A DNA stretch of 20,086 nt from Planctomycetota bacterium (GTDB taxonomy: Bacteria > Planctomycetota > Phycisphaerae > WQYP01). The notes below the pieces were generated by a model. That model searched no databases. It was not told where the DNA came from and was given only the letters and a program-made list of their open reading frames with translations. The stretch spans positions 1 through 20,086 of the forward strand of contig JAJYGE010000492.1 of NCBI GenBank assembly GCA_021785155.1, written 5' to 3'. Of this stretch, positions 8,555 through 16,497 are shown one piece after another (position 1 is the first letter of the stretch; each line of letters begins with the position of its first letter). The position numbers and the translations under genes were made by a program.

Positions 8555-8686
8555 AGATGGCGGCATGGAATTGGCTGCGGCGTGAAAATACTACGACAAT
8601 ATCTTCTGTCCAAAATACAACAACGCCATGATGACGTGGCGCGTCGATTACGTTTGGATTTTCAATTGGTCAGGGAGGGTTCGTGA
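8546..8686 (+). CDS. Possible 46-residue leader ORF coupled to ftsW
   Basis: An ATG at 8546 with AGGGA six bases upstream opens 46 codons ending in TGA at 8684-8686. The last base of the stop is the first base of the ftsW ATG (TGATG). The product is rich in Arg, Leu and Gln and resembles no family I know. The overlap and the ribosome binding site argue for translation; the arginine-rich composition and lack of recognisable motifs argue against a functional protein. It may serve only to couple translation. The frame is open back to an ATG at 8453, but that start lies ahead of the TATAAT. Confidence 0.22.
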   Translation: MSLRWRHGIGCGVKILRQYLLSKIQQRHDDVARRLRLDFQLVREGS

Positions 8687-10035
8687 TGCGCGATAACCGT
8701 AATGCCATTAACTGGCCAACCCGTATCGCCTGGGCCAAATCGCGTCCAAAGGCGGCGGCATCACTGCCTGATGTTTCCGGCACGGCACCGGCACGACGAC
8801 TGTCCATTCAGTTAAGCCCGGTAACGCTGACGTATGATCAACTCATGTTCATCGCCTGCATGTCGCTATTGGGTGTGGGGCTGTTGATGACACAAAGTGC
8901 CAATGCCCGGATCAGCCAGACCACCCACGACTGGTTCGCGCGGCTGGTAATCAATGGGGAAGCCATTCACGTTGTGCTGGCCATGGCCCTGCTGGTATGT
9001 ATGTGGCGGCTGGATTATCGCCGGTTGATCGGTCGCACCCTGCTTGGATCCGCGCCGAGCATCCTGATGATTGCCAGTGTTATATTTCTGGCATTGGTAC
9101 TCACGCGACTGGGCACGGATATCAATGGAGCCAAGCGCTGGCTGATGCTGCGGATTGGCTCGCATGCCTTGAGCTTTGAACCCTCTGAACTGGCGAAATG
9201 GTCGCTGGTACTATTCATCAGCGCCTATGCCGTTCACCGCGGTCAGCAGATACGCGACTTCTGGAAAGGCTTTGCGCCACTGATGCTGGTGGTTGGCGCA
9301 TCATGCGCTTTGATACTGAAAGAAGATTTTGGAACCGCAGCTCTGGTGGCGGGCATCGCCATGCTCATGATGCTTATGGCGGGCTGCCGGTGGTGGCACA
9401 TCGCCCTGCTGCTGCCGCCCGCGATTATTGTGCTGTACTTTGCGGTTTGGCATGTACCGTATCGTCGGGAACGGCTGATGATTTTCATGCATCCACATCT
9501 GGACCCCAAGGGTGCGGGGTATAATCCGATTCAATCCCTGCTCTCATTTGCCAGCGGCGGTTTCTGGGGCCGTGGGCTGGGTGATGGCATTCAAAAAATG
9601 GGCTATCTGCCGGAAGACAATACCGATTTTATATTCAGCCTGATTTCAGAAGAACTGGGATTCTTCGGATGCATGCTGGTAATTTTTCTGTATCTGACAC
9701 TCCTATTTTCCGGATGGCGGGTGGCGCGGCGATCCCGCGATCTGTTCGGCAAGCTTATTTGCTTTGGATGCAGCGCGATGATTGGCCTTCAGGCGGCGAT
9801 GAATATCGCCGTGGTGACCGTTACGGTGCCTACTAAAGGTATAGCTTTACCGCTGATTTCATCTGGCGGCACCGGCTGGATACTTACCGCCGGTGCCATC
9901 GGATTGGTCATGAGCGTCGAACGGATTAATCGACACGAAAGCGCGGGCACGGCATTATCCACACCAATGATAGAGCGTTCGCCTTTGCCATTGCAGGCAT
10001 CGGCGGTAAATTCCGCCGGGCATGGTGGCGTATGA
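8686..10035 (+). CDS. ftsW: SEDS peptidoglycan glycosyltransferase FtsW
   Basis: A polytopic inner-membrane protein of the FtsW/RodA/SpoVE family that polymerises lipid II during septal wall synthesis with a partner class B PBP. The 449 residues show NGAKRWL (147-153), FEPSELAK (164-171), LKEDFGTAAL (211-220), and the large extracytoplasmic loop GYNPIQSLLSFASGGFWGRGLG (from 278). The putative catalytic aspartate is D314 in NTDFIFSLISEELG, and SSGGTG follows in the last membrane part. About 45 cytoplasmic residues precede the first membrane helix. The ATG at 8686 has GGAGG seven bases upstream; a GTG at 8683 is also possible. As first gene of the wall cluster and not RodA-linked, FtsW is the better name. 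It overlaps murG by ATGA. Confidence 0.93.
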   Translation: MRDNRNAINWPTRIAWAKSRPKAAASLPDVSGTAPARRLSIQLSPVTLTYDQLMFIACMSLLGVGLLMTQSANARISQTTHDWFARLVINGEAIHVVLAMALLVCMWRLDYRRLIGRTLLGSAPSILMIASVIFLALVLTRLGTDINGAKRWLMLRIGSHALSFEPSELAKWSLVLFISAYAVHRGQQIRDFWKGFAPLMLVVGASCALILKEDFGTAALVAGIAMLMMLMAGCRWWHIALLLPPAIIVLYFAVWHVPYRRERLMIFMHPHLDPKGAGYNPIQSLLSFASGGFWGRGLGDGIQKMGYLPEDNTDFIFSLISEELGFFGCMLVIFLYLTLLFSGWRVARRSRDLFGKLICFGCSAMIGLQAAMNIAVVTVTVPTKGIALPLISSGGTGWILTAGAIGLVMSVERINRHESAGTALSTPMIERSPLPLQASAVNSAGHGGV

Positions 10036-11288
10036 CACTCTTGAGCGTTCAACCTGATAATACGATGCCGCCAACAGCCACTTCGCCGGGGCAGGCGCAA
10101 CTGCCCGCGATGAAATATGAAAAACCACTTTACATCATCATGGCGGGAGGCGGCACAGGGGGTCATATTTATCCCGGCCTGGCCGTGGCGGAAGCGTTGG
10201 AAAAACTGCTGCATCCGGTGCGGCAGGCGGTTCATATTATATGGGCCGCCACACCGCGTGTTATTGATCAACGCCTGCTGGGAGGTTTTAATTCAAATTA
10301 TATTCCCCAGGGAATTCGTCCGTTTAATGTCAATGCCTTACGGTGGCCGGCATTTTATCTGGCTTGGAATCAGACCTGCCATTACTGGCGGGCATTTTTC
10401 CGGGAGCACAATGTTGCGGCCGTCCTGGCTCTCGGTGGATACGCGGCCGGTGCGGTGGCCCATGAAGCGGTTCGAGCGAATATTCCCATGGCACTGGTAA
10501 ATCCCGATGCGCTGGCCGGACGAGCGAATCGGTTTTTAATGCGGCGGGCGAAAGTAATTTTTACACAATGGCCGCTGGGCGGAAGGGACGCCCGAAAGGC
10601 GGGCGATCGCGCGCGGGTGGTGGGGTGCCCCATTCGCAGTGCGATGGTCCCCATGAGCCGTGCCCAGGCCGCCGGCAGATTGGGTCTGGAAACGGAAAGG
10701 AAGACTCTGGTTATTTCCGGCGCGTCGCTGGGTGCCCAAACAATCAATCAGGCGATTGCCACGCTGGCGGCCGACGTGGAAATTCAACAACTGCTCAACG
10801 GAGCGGGTGAATCACGCTGGCAAATTTTGCATTTGGCCGGATTGGACCATGCGGCGGAGTTGCGCGGAATTGCGCAGAGGTTGCAGTGTATACCATGGAC
10901 AATTATGGATTATTGCGACGATATGGCGGCGGTATGGTCGATGGCTGATCTGGCGATTTCCCGCGCTGGTGCCGGCATGTGCGCGGAATTGGCCCAGATG
11001 GGCGTGCCGGCTCTTTTAATGCCCTATCCATTCCATAACGATCATCATCAGGATGCCAATGCGCAGATGCTGTGCACCGCCGGATCGGCCGTGCTGGTGC
11101 ATGACACAAAGGAGGCCGCCAGTAATGCTGCGAGACTTAAACCGGTGCTCATGCGGCTGATTTCCGAACCGGATCGCCTTTCAGAAATGGCCATGGCGGC
11201 CAAATCTCAGGCCAAACCGGGCGCGGCGTCGGCCGTGGCCGACTGGCTTATTGAACAGATACATATACGGATCGGAGATCATCAATGA
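10032..11288 (+). CDS. murG: UDP-GlcNAc:lipid I N-acetylglucosaminyltransferase
   Basis: A GT-B glycosyltransferase at the inner face of the membrane that turns lipid I into lipid II. The 418-residue frame has the N-terminal glycine loop GGGTGGHIYPG (39-49), ALGGYAAG (133-140), the second glycine loop SGASLGAQTIN (229-239), and the acceptor and nucleotide-binding segments SRAGAGMCAE (310-319) and HNDHHQDANA (335-344). The usual HEQN before the GxANR stretch is replaced by VNPD (156-159), reading VNPDALAGRANR. The start at 10032 overlaps the ftsW stop as ATGA. The first 26 residues precede the fold, so the ATG at 10110 is an alternative, though with no better binding site. The length exceeds the usual 350-360 residues. 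Confidence 0.93.
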   Translation: MTLLSVQPDNTMPPTATSPGQAQLPAMKYEKPLYIIMAGGGTGGHIYPGLAVAEALEKLLHPVRQAVHIIWAATPRVIDQRLLGGFNSNYIPQGIRPFNVNALRWPAFYLAWNQTCHYWRAFFREHNVAAVLALGGYAAGAVAHEAVRANIPMALVNPDALAGRANRFLMRRAKVIFTQWPLGGRDARKAGDRARVVGCPIRSAMVPMSRAQAAGRLGLETERKTLVISGASLGAQTINQAIATLAADVEIQQLLNGAGESRWQILHLAGLDHAAELRGIAQRLQCIPWTIMDYCDDMAAVWSMADLAISRAGAGMCAELAQMGVPALLMPYPFHNDHHQDANAQMLCTAGSAVLVHDTKEAASNAARLKPVLMRLISEPDRLSEMAMAAKSQAKPGAASAVADWLIEQIHIRIGDHQ

Positions 11289-12730
11289 AAATGGATGTTA
11301 TTGATTCGACTGATGCAACGGATATCTCCGCCCGGATGGCGGATCTCCGCGGGCAACGGGTGCACTTTATCGGGATTGGAGGCAGCGGCATGTGCGGTCT
11401 GGCACAAATGCTCGCCCAGATGGGGGCGATTGTATCCGGATCGGACAAGACCACCTCGCCGGCAACGAAAAAACTGGCGGCTATGGGCATTGGGATTTCT
11501 GATCAGCAGACGGCGGAGGAGATTCCGCATGATGCCCAACGGGTTGTCTACTCCGCCGCCATACGTGCCGACAACCCGGAACTCTGCCAAGCCCGACGGG
11601 CGGGGTTGAATGTGACCAAATATGCCCAGATGCTCGGCGAAGTTATGGCCCTCAAACATGGAATTGCAATTGCCGGTACGCACGGAAAATCCACCACTAC
11701 TTCGCTCTTGGCCTATATATTATTGCGTGCGGGAATGGATCCGTCGTACATTATTGGCGCGAGTTCCCAGCAGTTGAGCGGTTCGGCACACGGCGGCGCG
11801 GGAGATTGTTTTATTGCCGAGGCCTGTGAATTTGATCGCAGTTTTCTGAATCTGCATCCGCGCATGGCCGCCGTGCTGAATATTGAGCCGGATCATCTGG
11901 ATTACTACCGTGATATTCATGACATCACGCAGGCCTTCGGGGAGTTTATCTCGCAGGTCGATACGCAAGGTGTGATTATCACCAATGCGGAAAACCAGTG
12001 GTGCATGCAGGCCGCCGCCGCGGCAAAGGCACGGGTCGAAACCTATGGCCTGACCGGCACTGCGGACTGGCTGGCAACGGATATTCAATCGGAACATGGC
12101 AAACTTTCCTATACGGTGGCATACAAAGGCCGGAATGTTGGTCGATTGGCGCTGCGTATTCCCGGACGACATAATATCGGCAACAGCCTGGTGGCAGCGG
12201 CCATGGCGCGGCATTGTCATGTCGCGTGGGACGTGATCGCCTCGGCGATTGAAGATTTCGCCGGTGCCAATCGTCGCAGCGAACTGCTGGGAGAAATAAA
12301 TGGCGTGACCATTGTGGATGATTATGCGCATCACCCCACGGAAATTCGGGCCACGCTCGCCGGGTTACGGGAACTATATCAGCCCCGTCGGCTGATTTGT
12401 GTATTTCAGCCCCATCAACATTCCCGCACGCGCTGCTTGCTGAACGAATTTTCCGACAGCTTTTCCGATGCGGATATGGTCATTGTGCCGGACATTTATT
12501 TTGCGCGCGATACCGAGGAAGACCGACAAGCGGTCAACGCGCGGATTCTGGTCGATAGGATTACCGCCCACGGACGATTAAGTCGTTATCTTCCGACTTT
12601 TCCGGAGGTGCTGGCGAATCTTATTACGGAACTGAAACCCGGTGATCTGGTTGTAACAATGGGCGCAGGCCCGGTTTGGGAAATAACGCATGATTTGGTA
12701 TGCCGACTTCGAAAGTATTGTGCGCACTGA
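11285..12730 (+). CDS. murC: UDP-N-acetylmuramate--L-alanine ligase
   Basis: This cytoplasmic ATP-dependent ligase adds L-Ala to UDP-MurNAc. The 481 residues contain the Mur-ligase N-terminal UDP-binding domain (HFIGIGGSGMCGLA, 27-40), the P-loop AGTHGKSTTT (130-139), the metal and substrate segments CEFDRSFL and NIEPDHLDYY (199-208), VVDDYAHHPTEI in the central-to-C-terminal region, and QPHQHSRT, typical of MurC. Length is normal. The ATG overlaps the murG stop as ATGA, with GGAG seven bases upstream. The last 41 bases overlap murB. Confidence 0.97.
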   Translation: MKMDVIDSTDATDISARMADLRGQRVHFIGIGGSGMCGLAQMLAQMGAIVSGSDKTTSPATKKLAAMGIGISDQQTAEEIPHDAQRVVYSAAIRADNPELCQARRAGLNVTKYAQMLGEVMALKHGIAIAGTHGKSTTTSLLAYILLRAGMDPSYIIGASSQQLSGSAHGGAGDCFIAEACEFDRSFLNLHPRMAAVLNIEPDHLDYYRDIHDITQAFGEFISQVDTQGVIITNAENQWCMQAAAAAKARVETYGLTGTADWLATDIQSEHGKLSYTVAYKGRNVGRLALRIPGRHNIGNSLVAAAMARHCHVAWDVIASAIEDFAGANRRSELLGEINGVTIVDDYAHHPTEIRATLAGLRELYQPRRLICVFQPHQHSRTRCLLNEFSDSFSDADMVIVPDIYFARDTEEDRQAVNARILVDRITAHGRLSRYLPTFPEVLANLITELKPGDLVVTMGAGPVWEITHDLVCRLRKYCAH

Positions 12731-13568
12731 TGTGCCGCTGGCCCCCATGACATGGTTTCATCTGGGCGGCGCTGCGCGCTATTTTGTTGAGCCACGCAGC
12801 CGGGAGGAACTCTCGGCTGTGGTCAGACGTCTGAATGAAAATGGAATACCGATGTACATTCTGGGCGGCGGCGCGAATCTGCTGGTGCGGGATCAGGGCG
12901 TGGATGGCGCGGTGATTTCACTTTCCAACCCGACGTTCAAAAAGATGGATTGTGATGAGCGGCTCGTGCGGGTCGGAGCGGGGACGGATGTTCTGAAACT
13001 GGTTCTGGATCTGGCGAAAATGGGCCTCGCCGGGTTGGAATGCCAGGCCGGCATTCCCGGTACAGTCGGTGGGGAAATACGCATGAACGCCGGAGGAGCC
13101 TTTGGCGACATCGGTTCGACCGTGGCGGAAGTAACGGTGATGGATTCGCACGGCAATATTTTTACGCGGCAACGCGATGATCTGGTTTTTCAATACCGCC
13201 GCAGCAATATCAACGCGAAATTCATTCTCGAAGCCGTGTTTGAGTTAACACCGGAAAATCCGGAACGCCTGACCCAGCGGGTCAAGGAAATCTGGATGTA
13301 CAAACGCAACACCCAGCCGCTGAAAGACAACAGCGCCGGCTGTATTTTCCGCAATCCCGACGGCATGTCGGCGGGCAAGCTCATTGATGAAGCCGGGCTG
13401 AAGGGGCATTGCATCGGTGGTGCCGAAATTTCGACCCATCATGCCAATTTCATCATCGCCCGCCACGGCGCGTCCAGCGCGGAGGTGCTGGCGCTGATGG
13501 ATCTGGCGCGGGAACGAGTTCGCGCGAAACATGGAATTGAACTGGAAAGTGAAGTCGTCATCTGGTAA
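12690..13568 (+). CDS. murB: UDP-N-acetylenolpyruvoylglucosamine reductase (type II)
   Basis: This FAD enzyme uses NADPH to reduce UDP-GlcNAc-enolpyruvate to UDP-MurNAc, the substrate of MurC. The 292 residues show PLAPMTWFHLGGAA, FAD-binding ILGGGANLLV (57-66) and GIPGTVGGEIRMNAGG (121-136), YRRS (169-172) with the substrate-site arginine, QPLKDNSAGCIFRNP (209-223), GLKG, HANFI, and terminal ELESEV with E288. The residue matching the proton-donor serine of well studied MurB proteins is a cysteine (C218, codon 13341-13343). The type I insertion is absent. The start lies 41 bases inside murC in another frame; it is needed to include the VPLAPMTWFHLGG opening. Confidence 0.95.
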   Translation: MIWYADFESIVRTDVPLAPMTWFHLGGAARYFVEPRSREELSAVVRRLNENGIPMYILGGGANLLVRDQGVDGAVISLSNPTFKKMDCDERLVRVGAGTDVLKLVLDLAKMGLAGLECQAGIPGTVGGEIRMNAGGAFGDIGSTVAEVTVMDSHGNIFTRQRDDLVFQYRRSNINAKFILEAVFELTPENPERLTQRVKEIWMYKRNTQPLKDNSAGCIFRNPDGMSAGKLIDEAGLKGHCIGGAEISTHHANFIIARHGASSAEVLALMDLARERVRAKHGIELESEVVIW

Positions 13569-13672
13569 ACGGCGCAGGACGTTCATTCGTATATACTCAG
13601 GAAGCGGATGTTACGACAACGCCCCGTTCAATGACGGGATTGCCACCGTACCACTGATTACAGGAGAATCTC

Positions 13673-14629
13673 ATGGGCACGCCGATTAAAACACTGAATA
13701 TTACTCTGCTGGCCGGCGGAATATCACGGGAACGCACGGTATCACTCTCCAGCGGAGCCCAAATTGCCGAGGCCCTGCGCAAGCGGGGCCATACGGTTTT
13801 TGAAGCGGATATCGGCCCGGATAATCTCGGCGCGCTGGATCATCACCCTTGTGATCTGGTATTTCCGGCATTGCACGGAACCTTTGGCGAGGACGGCCAA
13901 TTGCAGGAAATTCTGGAATCGCGCGGCATGGCGTATGTCGGGTCCGGACCGGCGGCATCCAAGCTGGCCATGGATAAAGTCGCCGCGAAAAGTGTTCTGG
14001 CGGAAAAGTCCATCACCACGCCGAACTGGCAGGTGGTAAGCGGCGGGAAATTTAAGGATAGCTGGACGCCGCGGAGCGGAATTGGTTATCCCTGCGTCAT
14101 CAAACCCATATCCGATGGCAGTTCCATGGCCTGCCGAATATGCGGCAATATAGAGGAGGCCCGCGCCCATCTGGCGGAAACACTGCCTGAATATGGGGCC
14201 ATGCTGGTGGAACGATTTGTCGCCGGGCCGGAATTGACAGTGGGAATATTAGACGGAAAAGCCCTGCCGATCATTCACATTCGCCCGATGTCCACGTTTT
14301 ATGACTATCAGGCCAAATATCAGCGCGCCGATACGGAGTATCTCTTCGACATTGATTTACCATCCGCGGTGCTGGACAAGGTTACGCGATTGGCGTTGGA
14401 AACGTACAATTGCATCGGTTCCCGCCATTTGGCGCGGGTGGATGTCATGGTCGATCAGGCGACGCTGGAGCCGATGGTGCTGGAACTCAACAGCCTGCCG
14501 GGATTTACCAGCCATTCGCTGGTACCCAAGGCTGCGGCCCGGGCGGGCATTGCGTTTGATGAACTTTGTGACCGTCTGGTGCGAATGGCCGTTCGAGACC
14601 GCATGGCGACGGTGGCCGCAACCGCGTAA
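13673..14629 (+). CDS. ddl: D-alanine--D-alanine ligase
   Basis: A cytoplasmic ATP-grasp enzyme that makes D-Ala-D-Ala for the pentapeptide. The 318 residues show AGGISRERTVSL (14-25), with E20 at the site of the first D-Ala contact, HGTFGEDGQLQ (68-78), the omega-loop tyrosine segment FYDYQAKY (209-216) typical of D-Ala rather than D-lactate ligases, ARVDVMVD (254-261), and ELNSLPGFTSHSLVP (271-285) with metal-site N273. The serine loop reads KPISDGSSMAC instead of the common EGSSVGM form. AGGAG lies six bases before the ATG. It follows murB after 104 bases and precedes ftsQ. Confidence 0.96.
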   Translation: MGTPIKTLNITLLAGGISRERTVSLSSGAQIAEALRKRGHTVFEADIGPDNLGALDHHPCDLVFPALHGTFGEDGQLQEILESRGMAYVGSGPAASKLAMDKVAAKSVLAEKSITTPNWQVVSGGKFKDSWTPRSGIGYPCVIKPISDGSSMACRICGNIEEARAHLAETLPEYGAMLVERFVAGPELTVGILDGKALPIIHIRPMSTFYDYQAKYQRADTEYLFDIDLPSAVLDKVTRLALETYNCIGSRHLARVDVMVDQATLEPMVLELNSLPGFTSHSLVPKAAARAGIAFDELCDRLVRMAVRDRMATVAATA

Positions 14630-14652
14630 ACCCGCCCCTAGAAACAGGCATT

Positions 14653-15624
14653 GTGAAACGCATGGCTAAATCTCCGTTCAAACCGACCTATCATCGCCCG
14701 TGGGAGATTCCATGGGTGCGCAGCACGTTAATGTTCTGCGTGGTACTTCTGATTGTCGCATTGCTGGTGGAGGGGTTTTCCCGGCTGAATATTTACGGAA
14801 ACGCGCTGATGGCCCGGCGTGCCAAAGACCGCCCGTTGAAACGTATTGTCATGATTGACGCACCGCCCTGGCTGGCTACTCCAATTCTTAATTCTCTGGC
14901 CGCCGAAGCGGTGCAGTACACCATTTTTAACAAACGTCACCCCGCCTACGCCGCGGAGCTGCGCAATCCGCTGGATGGGCACATTCTCCGGATTCTGGCC
15001 CGGCACTTCACGCGCGATCAGTCACAGGGATTTAATGCATGGATTAAGCGCGTGGATTATGTGCGCCGCGTCTGGCTGCCGCATGAACAGATTATTGAAA
15101 TCGCCTGCCGCTATCGCAGGCCCGCCGGGCTGGTATCCGTTAACGGAAAGTATTATCTCATTGGCCCCCACGCCACGCGTTTACCGGGGACGTATACCGC
15201 AATGGATCTGCCGGCTTTGAATTGGTTAATGCGGATCAGCGGCCTGACGGTCCTGGCACCGGTGCCGGGGCAGCGGTTTTCCGGTCCCGGCATCACCCTG
15301 GGCCTGCAGATGATTGCGCTGTTGTCCGGCCGGCCATATTCCGGTGAAATTCAATCCATTGATCTTGCCAATATGTATGCGCATGTGCCCCCCACCACCC
15401 CTAAAATTATTCTCAAAACCCGCTTCGGAACGGAAATATACTGGGGCCTTCCCCCCGGAGAAGAAGGTTTTTATGAAGTCCCCGCCTCCCGCAAACTCCA
15501 ACTGCTGGAAGAGGTCTATCAGCAATATCACCGTATTGATGCGGGGCGATCCTACGTTGATATTCGATCCGATGAAGTGCTGGTGCCGCGACCGCCTTCA
15601 ACCACCACGACTGCCGCGCCATGA
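14653..15624 (+). CDS. ftsQ: FtsQ/DivIB-like cell division protein
   Basis: A bitopic membrane protein of 323 residues: a short basic cytoplasmic N-terminus, one membrane helix at about 23-41, then a periplasmic part. The section VDYVRRVWLPHEQIIEIACRYRRP followed by LVSVNGKYYLIGPHATRLP has the pattern of the FtsQ beta domain (W-P, basic residues, then G-x-Y-x-L-I). The end reads IQSIDLANM, KTRFGTEIYWG and YVDIRSDEVLVP, like the closing strands of FtsQ. Its place directly after ddl matches ftsQ in other wall clusters. It probably links septal wall enzymes in the divisome. The start is uncertain: GTG at 14653 with AGG four bases upstream, or ATG at 14662. A Thr/Pro-rich tail ends the protein. 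Confidence 0.7.
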   Translation: MKRMAKSPFKPTYHRPWEIPWVRSTLMFCVVLLIVALLVEGFSRLNIYGNALMARRAKDRPLKRIVMIDAPPWLATPILNSLAAEAVQYTIFNKRHPAYAAELRNPLDGHILRILARHFTRDQSQGFNAWIKRVDYVRRVWLPHEQIIEIACRYRRPAGLVSVNGKYYLIGPHATRLPGTYTAMDLPALNWLMRISGLTVLAPVPGQRFSGPGITLGLQMIALLSGRPYSGEIQSIDLANMYAHVPPTTPKIILKTRFGTEIYWGLPPGEEGFYEVPASRKLQLLEEVYQQYHRIDAGRSYVDIRSDEVLVPRPPSTTTTAAP

Positions 15625-15681
15625 AATCCCGATTATGATATAAATAGGGCTTACAGGGTTCAGTCACAATGGGGATTATGT

Positions 15682-16494
15682 ATGGGCATTGATCCGTCGA
15701 AAATGGTGATACTGATAACCGGTGCGTCTTCGGGTATCGGTGCCGCGTGCGCCTTGCGTTTGGCACAACGTGGAGCCACGCTGATTCTTGGTGCCCGACG
15801 CATGGACAAGCTGGAATCCGTCGCCGAACAGGCCAAAGGCCTTGGGGGTCATGTACTGATACAATCCTGCAACGTCACATCACGCGATGATGTGACCAAA
15901 CTGGTGCAATCGGCCAAAGATAAATTTGGCCGATTGGATGTCGCCATTGCCAACGCCGGCTTCGGTTTGCGAGCGCCGGTGCATCGGACCACGCCGGAGC
16001 AAATGGAGGAAATCTGGCGGGTCAATGTCATGGGAACATGGTATGTCATGGCGGCGGCGGCACCGGTTATGATGGAACAACGATCCGGCCACATAATTGT
16101 CGTATCCTCGGCCATTGCGCGACGCGCCATTCCGCAAATGGGTGCCTATGCCATGACCAAAGCCGCGCAACTTTCACTGGCGGAAGCCCAACGCATTGAA
16201 CTGTCCGCCCACGGCGTTTATGTCAGCAGCGTTCATCCCATTACCACCGATACCGAATTTTTTCAGCAGGCCACGCAACGCAGCGGCAGACGCGTTGATG
16301 GCCTGGGCAAAAAACAATCCGCCCAACTGGTGGCCGGAAAAATCGTGAAACTTATTGAACATCCGCATCCCGAATTATGGCCCTATGCCCCGGTGCGTTA
16401 CGCCATGGCCATTGCCGCCGCATTTCCGGCACTGATGGATCGGGCAATTAAAATACACTTTTCCGCCGAAAATAATATTCAGAAACGAGCTTAA
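15682..16494 (+). CDS. Short-chain dehydrogenase/reductase (classical SDR)
   Basis: A 270-residue cytosolic oxidoreductase of the classical SDR type. Visible are TGASSGIG (13-20) for the dinucleotide, GARRMDKL (37-44) whose arginines suggest NADP(H), NAG (91-93), N115, a catalytic serine in VVSSAI (140-145), and Y156 and K160 in YAMTK. VHPITTDTEFF replaces the more usual PGxVxT form. The substrate cannot be told. GGGG lies seven bases before the ATG. TATGAT and TATAAA occur upstream (15634-15644), without a convincing -35. The EEP-fold gene begins four bases after its stop codon, so they are very likely co-transcribed. Confidence 0.9.
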   Translation: MGIDPSKMVILITGASSGIGAACALRLAQRGATLILGARRMDKLESVAEQAKGLGGHVLIQSCNVTSRDDVTKLVQSAKDKFGRLDVAIANAGFGLRAPVHRTTPEQMEEIWRVNVMGTWYVMAAAAPVMMEQRSGHIIVVSSAIARRAIPQMGAYAMTKAAQLSLAEAQRIELSAHGVYVSSVHPITTDTEFFQQATQRSGRRVDGLGKKQSAQLVAGKIVKLIEHPHPELWPYAPVRYAMAIAAAFPALMDRAIKIHFSAENNIQKRA

Positions 16495-16497
16495 ATA

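Larger units (their letters stand above)
8181..8685. other. Divergent 505-base region between ridA and ftsW
   Basis: No convincing long gene is present. From 8458 onward the plus strand has a perfect TATAAT, a two-part hairpin, a competing hairpin and a possible 46-codon leader ORF, each listed separately. The left half (8181-8400) is GC-rich and carries no recognised element beyond the ridA ribosome binding site. Confidence 0.5.

Noticed and set aside
8242..8613. 123-codon minus-strand frame between ridA and ftsW
   Set aside because: It crosses the hairpin region, has no ribosome binding site or recognised motif, and partly overlaps the upstream extension of ridA in another frame.
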